Virus record (IMG/VR): IMGVR_UViG_3300034068_000289
Coordinates: 1 to 64,000 of that record
Direction: 5' to 3' (one strand)
Origin: a virus
DNA length: 64,000 nucleotides
The notes below the pieces were generated by a model that was given only the letters and a program-made list of their open reading frames with translations, was not told where the DNA came from and searched no databases. Position numbers and translations under genes: made by a program. This document shows positions 52,367 through 60,134 of the stretch, piece after piece; positions within the stretch are counted from its first letter, which is position 1; every line of letters starts with the position of its first letter.

Positions 52367-54460
52367 TTAAGCAATAAGAGTTCCAGCAACGAATACATCT
52401 GATGATGCGTTAATTGTTGTTACCCGAATTCTTGCGTTAGCACCATCTACGTCTGCTGTAACTGTGGCAAGTGTGCCATTTGTTCCAACAAGTGCGTATT
52501 CTGTGATAGCAATGTTATTTGAAGTATCAAGTGTTAGAAGCAACTCTGAGATTTCAGTGTGTGTTCCATTCTTGATTTTTACAAGGACCTTAGCAGATCT
52601 GAAATCTGCATGTGCCCAAGAGAACGCTGTTGCTGTTGATGCTGTTGGAACTGCAACTGTTGCTGCGAATTCCTTTGCAATTGTACCCAACTTAACTGCT
52701 AGGTATGTTGGTGATGCTGTTGCATCTCCGTTTGCGATTGCTGTTGTTACAGATCCGCCAACTGCTGTTAATGCACGAGCATTTGTGAAGTAGAGGTTTG
52801 AAGTTCCTTCTTCAATTGCATCTGTGTCGATTGCATTAATTGCTGAAGTAAGTGCTCCTGCTGTTGCTGCAATTGCTCTAGCATCTGTGAAGTACTTGTT
52901 TGTTCCTTCTTCAATGTCTGAAGTTGAAAGAGCATCTACGGCTGTAGTAATTGCTGAGTTACGTGCTGATACTTCAGTTGAGATAAGTCCATCAGCATAA
53001 GTCTTTGCTGCATCACGCTTAGTTGATGCATCAGTCGCTGCTGCAGAGATTGCTTCTGACTTTGCAGTTGCAATTTCAGATGTTACTGCTGTACGAACTG
53101 CTGTATCTGCTGATGTTGCAAATGATTCTGCTGCAGATTGTGCAGCATTTGCCTTAGATGTTGCGTCAGTGGCTGCTGCTGACTGAGCAGCATTTGCCTT
53201 AGTAGTAGCATCTGTTGCTGCTGCTGACTGTGCTGCGTTAGCCTTATTTGTAGCATCTGTTGCTGCGGTTGCTTCTGCTGCAGACTGTGCAGCATTTGCT
53301 TTTGAAGTAGCATCTGCTGAAGCAGTTGATACTGAAGTAGTTGCTGCATCATCCACATACTTCTTTGTTGCTGCTTGTAGGTCTACTGTTGGTGCACCTG
53401 AAAGAGTAAGTGCTCCAGTTAATGTTCCGCCAGCAAGTGGAAGTTTAGTTCCAACAAGATTTGTAAGGTTTGAAACTGTGTCTGGTGAATCAGCAAGTGC
53501 TGCTGCTAACTCGTTAAGAGTATCAAGTGCTGCAGGTGCTGAGTCAACAACGGCTGCGACTGCAGTTGAAATTGCTGAGTTACGGTTAGTAACTTCTGTA
53601 GCAATTGCTGATGAGATTGCAGAGTTACGATCAGTAACTTCTGTTGCAATCTTTCCATCTGTGTATGTGTTAGCATCTGAAAGTGCTGCGTTAGCCTTTG
53701 AAGTTGCATCTGCTGAGGCGACTCCTTCTGCTGCAGTCTTTGCTGTTGCAATTGCTGTTGTACGAGCACTTGCTTCTGCTGAAACCTTTGAAGTAGCATC
53801 TGCTGAGGCAGTTGCTTCTGCTGCTGCTTGAGCAGCGTTAGCCTTTGAAGTAGCATCTGATGCTGCAGCGGTTGTTGCTGCTGTCTGTGCATCTGAAGCC
53901 TTTCCATCAGCGTAAGACTTTGTTGCAAGAAGTGCAGTGTCTGCAATTCCATGCACGTCTGTTGTATCTGAATTATGTGTTGAAAGTGCTGATGCTGCTG
54001 TTGCTTCCGCACCAGACTTTGCTGCATCTGCCTTTGTAGTTGCATCTGTTGCTGCAGAAGAAATAGCCTGTGACTTTGCTGTAGCAACTTCTGCGTCTGT
54101 TGCAAAATCTGCATTGAGAGTTGTTGTGATTGTGATTCCTGCTGAACCATCAAAGTTTGCAGTACCTGAAACATCTCCAGATAAAGCAATTGCTCTTGGT
54201 GTAGCCAATGTTGATGCTGTTGATGCGTTACCAGTTAATGCTGCAGTGATTGTTCCTGCTGCGAAGTTACCTGATGCATCACGCTTTACTACCTTGTTTG
54301 CAACGTTAGCAGAATCTGCTCCGCCACCAGCAAGTGCGACGATGTAATCAAGGTCTGCTTGCTTCTTTGTTAATACGTCTGAGCCACCGACTGTTGCGGA
54401 TGCGCCTTCAACGATAAGACCATTCTTGATCTTAAAATCTTTATTTACTGTAGATGCCAT
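52367..54460 (-). CDS. Large Ala-rich tail fibre protein
   Basis: A 697-residue fibre. After the MASTVNKDFKIKNG anchor and a beta segment (LSGDVSGTANFDGSAGITITT), residues about 130-500 are a heptad-like stalk of SADATSKANAAQSAAEATA repeats, in three or more blocks, with a VHGIADTALLATKSYAD module shared with the fibre at 50407 and an APAALDTLNELAAAL module. The C-terminal 150 residues are beta-rich (DIEEGTNKYFTDARA, TEISELLLTLDTSNNIAITEYA). These are typical of trimeric coiled-coil fibres. Receptor specificity cannot be read. Confidence 0.75.
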   Translation of the reverse strand: MASTVNKDFKIKNGLIVEGASATVGGSDVLTKKQADLDYIVALAGGGADSANVANKVVKRDASGNFAAGTITAALTGNASTASTLATPRAIALSGDVSGTANFDGSAGITITTTLNADFATDAEVATAKSQAISSAATDATTKADAAKSGAEATAASALSTHNSDTTDVHGIADTALLATKSYADGKASDAQTAATTAAASDATSKANAAQAAAEATASADATSKVSAEASARTTAIATAKTAAEGVASADATSKANAALSDANTYTDGKIATEVTDRNSAISSAIATEVTNRNSAISTAVAAVVDSAPAALDTLNELAAALADSPDTVSNLTNLVGTKLPLAGGTLTGALTLSGAPTVDLQAATKKYVDDAATTSVSTASADATSKANAAQSAAEATAATDATNKANAAQSAAATDATTKANAAQSAAATDATSKANAAQSAAESFATSADTAVRTAVTSEIATAKSEAISAAATDASTKRDAAKTYADGLISTEVSARNSAITTAVDALSTSDIEEGTNKYFTDARAIAATAGALTSAINAIDTDAIEEGTSNLYFTNARALTAVGGSVTTAIANGDATASPTYLAVKLGTIAKEFAATVAVPTASTATAFSWAHADFRSAKVLVKIKNGTHTEISELLLTLDTSNNIAITEYALVGTNGTLATVTADVDGANARIRVTTINASSDVFVAGTLIA
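52990..53880 (-). repeat. Ala-rich heptad-like repeats in the large fibre gene
   Basis: Repeated blocks encoding A-D-A-T-S-K-A-N-A-A-Q-S-A-A-E. Several nearly identical copies occur near 53140-53300 and again near 53680-53860. They explain long open readings on the other strands, which are shadows, and could recombine. Confidence 0.7.
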
Positions 54461-54476
54461 TTTTTATATCTCCTTA

Positions 54477-54923
54477 TTATGCCTTTAATCCCATACGTGC
54501 ATAACGTACAGTGATTGGCTTGATCGCAGGGTCTGGAGTAACTGTTAAAGTTACGGTATTTCCAGTGCGAGAGACAGTAATGGTTCCCATATTCCCATCG
54601 TTGTCGATAGTTCCAAATTCGTTAACAGATACATTTACTCCGTCAACCAAGATGGTCATTTCAGTAGCATAGTATTTATTTACGCCACCAGAATTCTTAG
54701 ATATAGAGATAAGGTACTTGACCATTCTCCATTCAGTTGCATCAAAGTTATCAATTACTGATGCATTTTCAATACCAGTAACGGTATTGTCGTTATTGCC
54801 AAATACGCCTGCACGTGTTGCTTGTGCTGCTGTAGTGTCAATTAGATCTTCGTAATCTGCCTGTGATGGGCGATCACCAGTCTGGAATTTTTCTTTAAGT
54901 GCTGCGAGTGATATTTGGGCCAT
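54477..54923 (-). CDS. Structural protein of the fibre region, leaderless
   Basis: A 148-residue protein, MAQISLAALKEKFQTGDRPSQADYEDLIDTT, beginning with a helix followed by a beta sandwich (GTITVSRTGNTVTLTVTPD). TGC-TATAAT at 54930-54938 lies 6 bases before the ATG at 54923 and there is no ribosome site, a leaderless start. The N-terminal helix with an F-x-T-G-x-x-P-x-x-x-D-Y-x-D-L-I-D motif is common among phage tail-tip proteins. Function unknown. Confidence 0.5.
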   Translation of the reverse strand: MAQISLAALKEKFQTGDRPSQADYEDLIDTTAAQATRAGVFGNNDNTVTGIENASVIDNFDATEWRMVKYLISISKNSGGVNKYYATEMTILVDGVNVSVNEFGTIDNDGNMGTITVSRTGNTVTLTVTPDPAIKPITVRYARMGLKA

Positions 54924-54929
54924 GTTGTT

Positions 54930-54938
54930 ATTATAGCA
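54930..54938 (-). promoter_or_regulatory. Extended -10 promoter of the gene at 54923 (leaderless)
   Basis: TGC-TATAAT, 6 bases before the ATG on the minus strand. Confidence 0.6.
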
Positions 54939-54945
54939 TTATTTT

Positions 54946-55203
54946 TTACAGAATATAGTTGCTGTATCCAATAATGGCTACTCCTATCGGTGCTGGATTC
55001 TGCCTTGTATATCCATCTAAACCTATGTTAGATATACGCAGTCTGAAAGGCAAACTTTCATTTGCCAATACTTTTTTTGGTACTGATATTATTTCAAAGG
55101 CAATTGTATTTGCCTGATTGATTGTTAAGTCTGCAACTGGATTAAGATTTATTAGCCCAACAGCAACTGCTGGAATAATTGTAGAAACCAGTCTACTCGC
55201 CAT
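54946..55203 (-). CDS. Small beta-rich structural protein
   Basis: An 85-residue protein with Ile/Val-rich strands (TIIPAVAVGLINLNPV, FRLRISNIGLDGY). It starts with the same base group that ends the preceding gene (TAATG at 55203), so it is translationally coupled. No domain is recognised. Position among beta-sandwich virion proteins suggests a tail-tip role. Confidence 0.45.
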   Translation of the reverse strand: MASRLVSTIIPAVAVGLINLNPVADLTINQANTIAFEIISVPKKVLANESLPFRLRISNIGLDGYTRQNPAPIGVAIIGYSNYIL

Positions 55204-55610
55204 TAAACCGTTCTATCAGTTACTTCTGCAATGACGTTCATAACGCCTCTGCAAACAGTCCAAACCACTACTGGGTCTGATAACTGTACGTCAAAGATAT
55301 CTCCTGTTGCTAAAAGTTTACATTGTCCTGGTGTTAAGTATACTGTAAATTCCCCTGAAAGATCAAACGCTGTTTTTGTTGGAACGGTTGAAAATAATAA
55401 AGATGCTCCACGTCTAAAATCTGCCTTAATTGAATAGTCGTTTGGATTAATGGCAACCTGTTTATCATCTTCAACATAGATTCTAAATGATGCGCTATCG
55501 CCTTTTACAACAGTCCACCTTACAATTGGAGGTGCTGCTCCAATTTCAATCTCGCCATTAGCATTAGTTGCCTGAGATGATGTAACTGTAGTTGTTCTTA
55601 AAGTTGGCAT
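55203..55610 (-). CDS. Beta-sandwich virion protein (WTVVKGD family), copy 1
   Basis: A 135-residue beta protein with VRWTVVKGDSASFRIYVEDD. The segment W-x-V-V-x-G-D-x-A-S-x-x-x-x-x-x-x-D-D is shared with the proteins at 62355 and, more distantly, at 61185, making a family of three paralogues in the host-contact region. BppU-like baseplate proteins have a similar N-terminal beta fold. TGG-TATAAT (55617-55625) lies 6 bases before the ATG, so it should be leaderless. Confidence 0.5.
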   Translation of the reverse strand: MPTLRTTTVTSSQATNANGEIEIGAAPPIVRWTVVKGDSASFRIYVEDDKQVAINPNDYSIKADFRRGASLLFSTVPTKTAFDLSGEFTVYLTPGQCKLLATGDIFDVQLSDPVVVWTVCRGVMNVIAEVTDRTV

Positions 55611-55616
55611 GTTTAG

Positions 55617-55625
55617 ATTATACCA
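55617..55625 (-). promoter_or_regulatory. Extended -10 promoter of the gene at 55610 (leaderless)
   Basis: TGG-TATAAT, 6 bases before the ATG on the minus strand; no ribosome site between. Confidence 0.6.
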
Positions 55626-55628
55626 CGA

Positions 55629-56159
55629 TTACGAGAGGCCAGCAGCGAGTGCGCCCCAAGTACCATTTCCTTTTGCCTGAACTATTACTACTCCTGTAGT
55701 TGCAGCGTGTCCAACAATTCCTACTGCTGCTCCACCAGAATCAGGACGAGTCTTTGTTAGTCCCCCGCCAGTTGCAACATATAGAACATCTCCTGCTAAA
55801 AATGAACTTGTATTTACTCCTTCAACAACTCCAGCAACTACAACAACTCCATTAGAGTTATTTCCTAAAGATGTTTTCGTCAAACCTAAAATTGGTTTTG
55901 TAATTATTGGCGTAGAAAGATCAATCTTAGTTCTAACCGTACCGTTTGCATCTACATTTGATCCTACAGCATAAACTGGATACCCTGCAGGAATCGTACT
56001 ACCTGTTTCATTTCTTACAAGAATCTCAAAATATGAGACGCCAAGGGGTGGAAGAATTGTCTCTAGTCTATCAACAATAACTTTAATATCATTAGTTATA
56101 TCAACAGGATCCGAGTCTTCTGGATAAGGTATTGAGTACTTAATCGAGTCTTTTGCCAT
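55629..56159 (-). CDS. Beta-rich virion protein
   Basis: A 176-residue protein with repeated short strands (YFEILVRNETGSTIPAGYPVYAVG, GVVVVAGVVEGVNTSS, GDVLYVATGGGLT, VGIVGHAATTGVVIVQ). This pattern is frequent in proteins of phage fibres and capsid fibres in which A/G-rich strands form a sandwich. TGG-TATAAT at 56168-56176 is 8 bases before the ATG; a short or absent leader is expected. Confidence 0.5.
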   Translation of the reverse strand: MAKDSIKYSIPYPEDSDPVDITNDIKVIVDRLETILPPLGVSYFEILVRNETGSTIPAGYPVYAVGSNVDANGTVRTKIDLSTPIITKPILGLTKTSLGNNSNGVVVVAGVVEGVNTSSFLAGDVLYVATGGGLTKTRPDSGGAAVGIVGHAATTGVVIVQAKGNGTWGALAAGLS

Positions 56160-56167
56160 GATAATTA

Positions 56168-56176
56168 ATTATACCA
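56168..56176 (-). promoter_or_regulatory. Extended -10 promoter, near-leaderless, of the gene at 56159
   Basis: TGG-TATAAT on the minus strand; the ATG at 56159 follows after 8 bases. It lies back to back with the plus-strand endolysin promoter, so this 110-base space is a divergent control region. Confidence 0.6.
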
Positions 56177-56185
56177 CGCCTAAAC

Positions 56186-56225
56186 TTGACTTTTGGCACC
56201 AAACCCAGTAAAATTATGTTATACT
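56186..56225 (+). promoter_or_regulatory. Promoter(s) of the plus-strand endolysin gene
   Basis: TTGACT (56186-56191) and TAAAAT (56209-56214) are 17 bases apart, close to consensus. A second possible box, TGT-TATACT (56217-56225), follows. A hairpin ACACC/GGTGT (56235-56250) and AAGGAGG come before the ATG at 56274. Confidence 0.65.
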
Positions 56226-56273
56226 TATCAGTAGACACCTAACAAGGTGTTATTGTTTTCTAAGGAGGAAACT

Positions 56274-56828
56274 ATGATTAAATGGATCGAAAGAAACAAG
56301 GAAATCATCAGCATACTCAGTATTAGTCTGTTGATTGGAACATCAATAAACTCTGCTAATGCTAATAATACGAAAAATAATTTAAGCCTGGAACAGGCTC
56401 AAGAAGCATCAAACGCCTCGAAAGAGGTTTTTTTGGTTTCTAAAGCAAATAAACTAGAGAGTTTTGAGAATAAGACATCTCTAACAGATTTAGAACTAAA
56501 AGAACTTCTAGGCCTGGTTGGCTTCAAGGGCAAAGACCTAGTTGTTGCTTGGGCTATTGCAAAAAAGGAATCCAATGGTCGTCCACTAGCCTTTAATGGT
56601 AACCATAAAACTGGAGACTCTTCATATGGTATGTTTCAAATCAACATGATTGATTCTCTTGGTCCTGACCGCAGAGACAAGTTTGATCTTGAGTCTAATG
56701 CCGAACTCTTCAACCCCGTAAAAAATGCAGAAATTGCATACTATATGTCTAGGGGTGGGGAAAACTGGTCTTCTTGGAAGGGTATTACCCCTAAAACTAA
56801 AGAGTGGATGCTTAAGTTCCCTAAGTAG
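56274..56828 (+). CDS. Endolysin: lysozyme-like/transglycosylase with N-terminal signal
   Basis: A 184-residue protein. Residues 9-30 are a hydrophobic helix ending in NSANA, so it looks like a signal peptide or signal anchor. The catalytic domain (about 78-180) contains AWAIAKKESNGRP with the likely catalytic E99, and GDSSYGMFQINM, the goose-lysozyme/SLT-type signature. It cuts peptidoglycan at lysis or during entry. It is the only plus-strand gene in the structural region and has its own promoter and AAGGAGG. The start ATG at 56274 is used rather than an upstream TTG at 56247. Confidence 0.75.
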   Translation: MIKWIERNKEIISILSISLLIGTSINSANANNTKNNLSLEQAQEASNASKEVFLVSKANKLESFENKTSLTDLELKELLGLVGFKGKDLVVAWAIAKKESNGRPLAFNGNHKTGDSSYGMFQINMIDSLGPDRRDKFDLESNAELFNPVKNAEIAYYMSRGGENWSSWKGITPKTKEWMLKFPK

Positions 56829-56830
56829 TT

Positions 56831-57424
56831 TTACTTACAAAAGGAAATAGCAGCATACTTTCTTCCACTTGTTATTGGAAGAACTCTATGAACATAATCT
56901 ACCGATGAAGGGAAGATCAACAGATCTCCTGCAGACGGCTTAAAGGGTGTGCCAATATGATCCCTAAACTCTACCTCTCCGCCCTCATAGTCGTCGTTTA
57001 GGTAATAAACCATTGATACTAAGCATGGGTGAGGGGCTCCATTGTCTGAATGCCATGTAAGTTTTTGAGTTTCTTCATACGACAGCAACTCCCAGGCTTC
57101 TCTTTCTACAATCTTAAATCCGTATTCTTTAATAAAATCAATCAATGCAAGAGACGTCTGGCTAATTATTTTTTGATTAAGTTTTACCTTTTCTAGTCTT
57201 AGATCTATCCCAGCAATCGACTTATCTGCTTTGCCTGTGAATAAACTAAAAACGGTACAAGATCTTAGATTTGTATCGTACTGATGGTTATTAATTGTGG
57301 CATTTCTAAATCCAGCATCTGGATGCTTGACAGTAATTTCATTGGCTGCCTCAATAATTGACATTGGAGTTTCAGATATATTGTGGTATACCACTATCTT
57401 GTCCCCTAGTATTGTTTTTTTCAT
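56831..57424 (-). CDS. 2OG-Fe(II) oxygenase (prolyl-4-hydroxylase-like), copy 7
   Basis: A 197-residue P4H-like enzyme. The triad is H125-x-D127 (TWHSDNG) and H179 (YVHRVLP), with R188 (SGRKYA) for 2OG; the YYLNDDYEGGEVEF strand and AGDLLIFP loop are present. It ends 2 bases from the endolysin gene on the other strand. It is one gene away from the (INT)n/Hint gene and may act on that protein or a neighbour. The substrate is unknown. Confidence 0.75.
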   Translation of the reverse strand: MKKTILGDKIVVYHNISETPMSIIEAANEITVKHPDAGFRNATINNHQYDTNLRSCTVFSLFTGKADKSIAGIDLRLEKVKLNQKIISQTSLALIDFIKEYGFKIVEREAWELLSYEETQKLTWHSDNGAPHPCLVSMVYYLNDDYEGGEVEFRDHIGTPFKPSAGDLLIFPSSVDYVHRVLPITSGRKYAAISFCK

Positions 57425-57432
57425 TTTGATCC

Positions 57433-58020
57433 TTATCTAAACCAGTTTGGCATTGAATATTTTGTACCCGCTATTACTTCTTTTGCATAATGAGAAAATA
57501 GATTTGTTGATGGAAAAACTAAAAACTCATCTTTTTTTGGCTTTAATTCTAAGTCTATATATTTAAAATTTATTTCTCCCCCAAGGTAATCATCATTAAT
57601 ATAGTATACCGTAGACACTTGTCTTGGATATGCCCTGGAGGCATCTGTATGCAATTTAAAAAAATCCCCAACCTCATACTTTAATAAGGCCCAGCCTTCT
57701 CCCTCTAAATCAAAATATCCATAACTATTTTGATAGTCATTAAGGCATTGTTTGACTGCAGCATCTACCGTATTTTTTAAATTGGATACCGCCAAAGATA
57801 CATCTTCTTCTTTGTAAATTCCATTGAGTCCAAAAACTGATCCTTGGCGCAATTCTGGTATTACTGTTGCAATATTGCCATTGCCTCGACCAGTTGTTGT
57901 TTTGCTCCAAGAAATTTTGCCATCTGTTACAAGTTTAGCAAGGGCATTAACATAATCAATAGATCCTGGAATCAAACCAGTGTAGCCTACAACTCCTGGA
58001 AAGTATTCAACCTTGTTCAT
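57433..58020 (-). CDS. 2OG-Fe(II) oxygenase (prolyl-4-hydroxylase-like), copy 8
   Basis: A 195-residue enzyme. H124-x-D126 (KLHTDASR) and H177 (FSHYAKEV) are the metal ligands; Lys187 stands where Arg is usual (AGTKYS), a known alternative for 2OG binding in this superfamily. YYINDDYLGGEINF and DEFLVFP match copies 4 and 7. It starts at the stop of the Hint gene (TAATG at 58020). Coupled translation with the Hint protein is likely. Confidence 0.7.
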   Translation of the reverse strand: MNKVEYFPGVVGYTGLIPGSIDYVNALAKLVTDGKISWSKTTTGRGNGNIATVIPELRQGSVFGLNGIYKEEDVSLAVSNLKNTVDAAVKQCLNDYQNSYGYFDLEGEGWALLKYEVGDFFKLHTDASRAYPRQVSTVYYINDDYLGGEINFKYIDLELKPKKDEFLVFPSTNLFSHYAKEVIAGTKYSMPNWFR

Positions 58021-59474
58021 TATTTTGCCATATACATGTTGTGTACCAGAATATCTGATGCAAAATACATATCCTTCACTTCAGTATCAATTGAAACAAC
58101 ATTAATTAAATCGCTTATATACTCAATGGATTCAACCAGGACAGTATCTCCTTCACTATCAACTATGTAGTCTCCAACGACAACGCCTTCCATTGGAGAG
58201 AATCTCCAGAAGCCGCCTCTCTTAATAAACATTATGTGCTCATATGTTACATTTAATTTATTATTAAGGACATAGTGCCCTGGGTTAGTTAACTTCTTAA
58301 TGTCTGTAACAGTTGTTGTTGTAAATGTTGAATCATCAATATTATTAGAAGTCCATGAATCTAGAATTGTAGGATATTCCTCATCTGGCAATGACGAAAC
58401 GCTCAGAGATAGCAATTCGTCTCCAATAACCAAATCTTCGATGTTCTTGTATGTTCTATCTGAAAGAAGAATAGGAGTTCCATAAGCCAAGCATCCATAA
58501 CCGCCATAACCGCCCGTATTAATAGTATTAATAGTATTAATAGTATTAATTGTATTGATCGTGTTAATTGTGTTAATAGTATTAATTGTATTAATAGTAT
58601 TGATAGTATTAATAGTATTGATGGTGTTAATTGTGTTAATTGTGTTAATGCTGTTATTACATGAATCTATACACTCATATCTTGTTCCAATTTGCTGTCC
58701 TGAACAGTTTAAGACCTTAAGTCTCATTGCTACACCACAGCACTCTGCTCGAAAAACAGTTCCTGATGGGATCTCATCGTCATTACATACGTTAATTGTG
58801 TTAATAGTGTTAATAGTGTTAATCGTGTTAATTGTATTAATTGTGTTGATTGTATTAATTGTGTCTGGACAGTTACAGGAAACACAATTTGTAGTGTATG
58901 TCGTAGTTGGTGTTCCAACCCATCTAATCTGGCTTGCATCTGCTGGACATCCTGCTGGGCAGAATGGAAAACTTGGGCACATTAAGAATCTTGCTTCTGC
59001 TTGACCGCTTATAGTCTTTAGTGTTCCATCAGTTCCTTCACAGTAGTATTCTGTTCTAGTTCCAAGAGACATCCAGGGTCCATATTCGTAAGGGCATGTA
59101 TTGGTGTTGATTGTGTTGATTGTGTTGATTGTGTCAATTGTGTTAATTGTGTTAATCGTATTAATTGTGTCAATTGTGTTAATTGTGTTAATTGTTGCAA
59201 TTGTATTAATCGTGTTAATGGTGTTAATTACAGGAACATAAGAATAGTAGGAAATAGATATAGTTGTTTCATAATCTACTGCAGTTCCACCAGGGATTGA
59301 CTGTGAAGCAACCTTTTGATCTAGGCTAGCAGTTGGAGTTGTTACTGGGGTGCTAATAAGTGCAACACCTAGTCCAAGATTTTGTAAAGATGTCATTGCA
59401 TCTCCATATATGAAAGTCGATAAATCTGGTACGACCACCATACCTTTTCCAAAAAGCCCCAGTGTGGTTAACAT
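58020..59474 (-). CDS. PASTA - (Ile-Asn-Thr)n - Cys-rich - Hint domain protein
   Basis: A 484-residue protein. Residues 11-77 read as a PASTA domain (MVVVPDLS, AMTSLQNLGLGV, VASQSIPGGTAV), a peptidoglycan- or wall-binding fold. Three arrays of Ile-Asn-Thr follow (about residues 83-124, 206-228 and 276-320), separated by Cys-rich segments with at least 14 cysteines. A Hint domain starts at C328 (GCLAYGTPILL) and ends in H478-N479; block B has T410 and H413 (TYEH). After Asn comes MYMAK, so no splicing nucleophile is seen; N-terminal thioester chemistry could still occur. Two oxygenase genes follow. Confidence 0.7.
   Translation of the reverse strand: MLTTLGLFGKGMVVVPDLSTFIYGDAMTSLQNLGLGVALISTPVTTPTASLDQKVASQSIPGGTAVDYETTISISYYSYVPVINTINTINTIATINTINTIDTINTINTINTIDTINTINTINTNTCPYEYGPWMSLGTRTEYYCEGTDGTLKTISGQAEARFLMCPSFPFCPAGCPADASQIRWVGTPTTTYTTNCVSCNCPDTINTINTINTINTINTINTINTINVCNDDEIPSGTVFRAECCGVAMRLKVLNCSGQQIGTRYECIDSCNNSINTINTINTINTINTINTINTINTINTINTINTINTINTINTINTGGYGGYGCLAYGTPILLSDRTYKNIEDLVIGDELLSLSVSSLPDEEYPTILDSWTSNNIDDSTFTTTTVTDIKKLTNPGHYVLNNKLNVTYEHIMFIKRGGFWRFSPMEGVVVGDYIVDSEGDTVLVESIEYISDLINVVSIDTEVKDMYFASDILVHNMYMAK
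58515..58649 (-). repeat. Ile-Asn-Thr codon array, 15 units
   Basis: Fifteen uninterrupted units of 9 bases that encode INT. Codons vary (ATT/ATC, AAT/AAC, ACT/ACA/ACG), so it is not a perfect DNA repeat; selection on the peptide is likely. It lies just before the Hint domain. Confidence 0.9.
58791..58859 (-). repeat. Ile-Asn-Thr codon array, middle block
   Basis: Seven INT units plus a final Ile-Asn-Val, between two Cys-rich segments. Confidence 0.85.
59103..59228 (-). repeat. Ile-Asn-Thr codon array, first block
   Basis: About 14 units with single variants (IAT, IDT). It follows the PASTA-like domain directly. Confidence 0.85.
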
Positions 59475-59483
59475 CTATAAGGC

Positions 59484-60134
59484 CTACGCTATCAAATCGC
59501 CAACAAGGATCCAGGTGTTCTCTTCTATTTTAATAAGTGTTGCTCCTGAGTATCTTGCTGCAATCTTCTTATTAGAATTCTTGCTCTGAATAGTTACTCC
59601 ATTGGCTCCTGAAATAGATGTAAGGCCAACTCCATAACGAATAATATCAAGTCTTTGGCCAATTGCAAATGGAGTTGTGCTATTTGCTGGAACAACAACT
59701 TCATTAAGTGTATCTGAGTTAGCAATAATTGTTCGGCCAGCATCTTCTAGTGTAATAGTGTATGTTGCTGTATTTGTTTTTGAAAGAAGCAGGGTTGAGT
59801 CTGAGTGTGATCTCCAATTAGTTCCATCAAAATACTGAATTTGGTTTATTGGTAATCCCGCTGCATCGTTTCTAACAAAACAAACAATTCCTTTTTTGTT
59901 TTCTGATGAAACACCAGTAAATGCCAAATCTCTTGCTGCTGGATTTAAGAAATTATTTACTCCTGCTTTTGCTTTAACTACAGACTCAAATGTTACTGTA
60001 GTTGAAAATTGTTGATCTGCTGACCAAGTATATGCTGCACCAGTATTAACTGCACCAGCAATTGGGTGCCATTTATCTGTGGCTGAACTATATATGTATG
60101 CTACTTTAGATTCTGAATCAATAACTTTTGGCAT
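59484..60134 (-). CDS. Tail fibre protein sharing the C-terminal domain of the fibre at 50407
   Basis: A 216-residue protein, MPKVIDSESKVAYIYSSATDKWHPIAG. The C-terminal half (TYTITLEDAGRTIIANSDT, ATLIKIEENTWILVGDLIA) aligns with that of the 470-residue fibre. The start at 60134 is fixed by TAATG; a reading from 60182 would overlap the upstream gene. The N-terminal part has repeating D-K-W and D-G-T-N-W motifs typical of tip proteins. Confidence 0.6.
   Translation of the reverse strand: MPKVIDSESKVAYIYSSATDKWHPIAGAVNTGAAYTWSADQQFSTTVTFESVVKAKAGVNNFLNPAARDLAFTGVSSENKKGIVCFVRNDAAGLPINQIQYFDGTNWRSHSDSTLLLSKTNTATYTITLEDAGRTIIANSDTLNEVVVPANSTTPFAIGQRLDIIRYGVGLTSISGANGVTIQSKNSNKKIAARYSGATLIKIEENTWILVGDLIA

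Noticed and set aside
53506-54189. Minus-strand reading of 227 residues rich in Gln, Met and Leu
   Set aside because: Shadow frame of the Ala-rich fibre repeats; biased composition results from GCA-type codons read out of frame.
58515-59228. Possible CRISPR-like array
   Set aside because: The INT arrays are contiguous 9-base units without spacers and are in frame within a protein.
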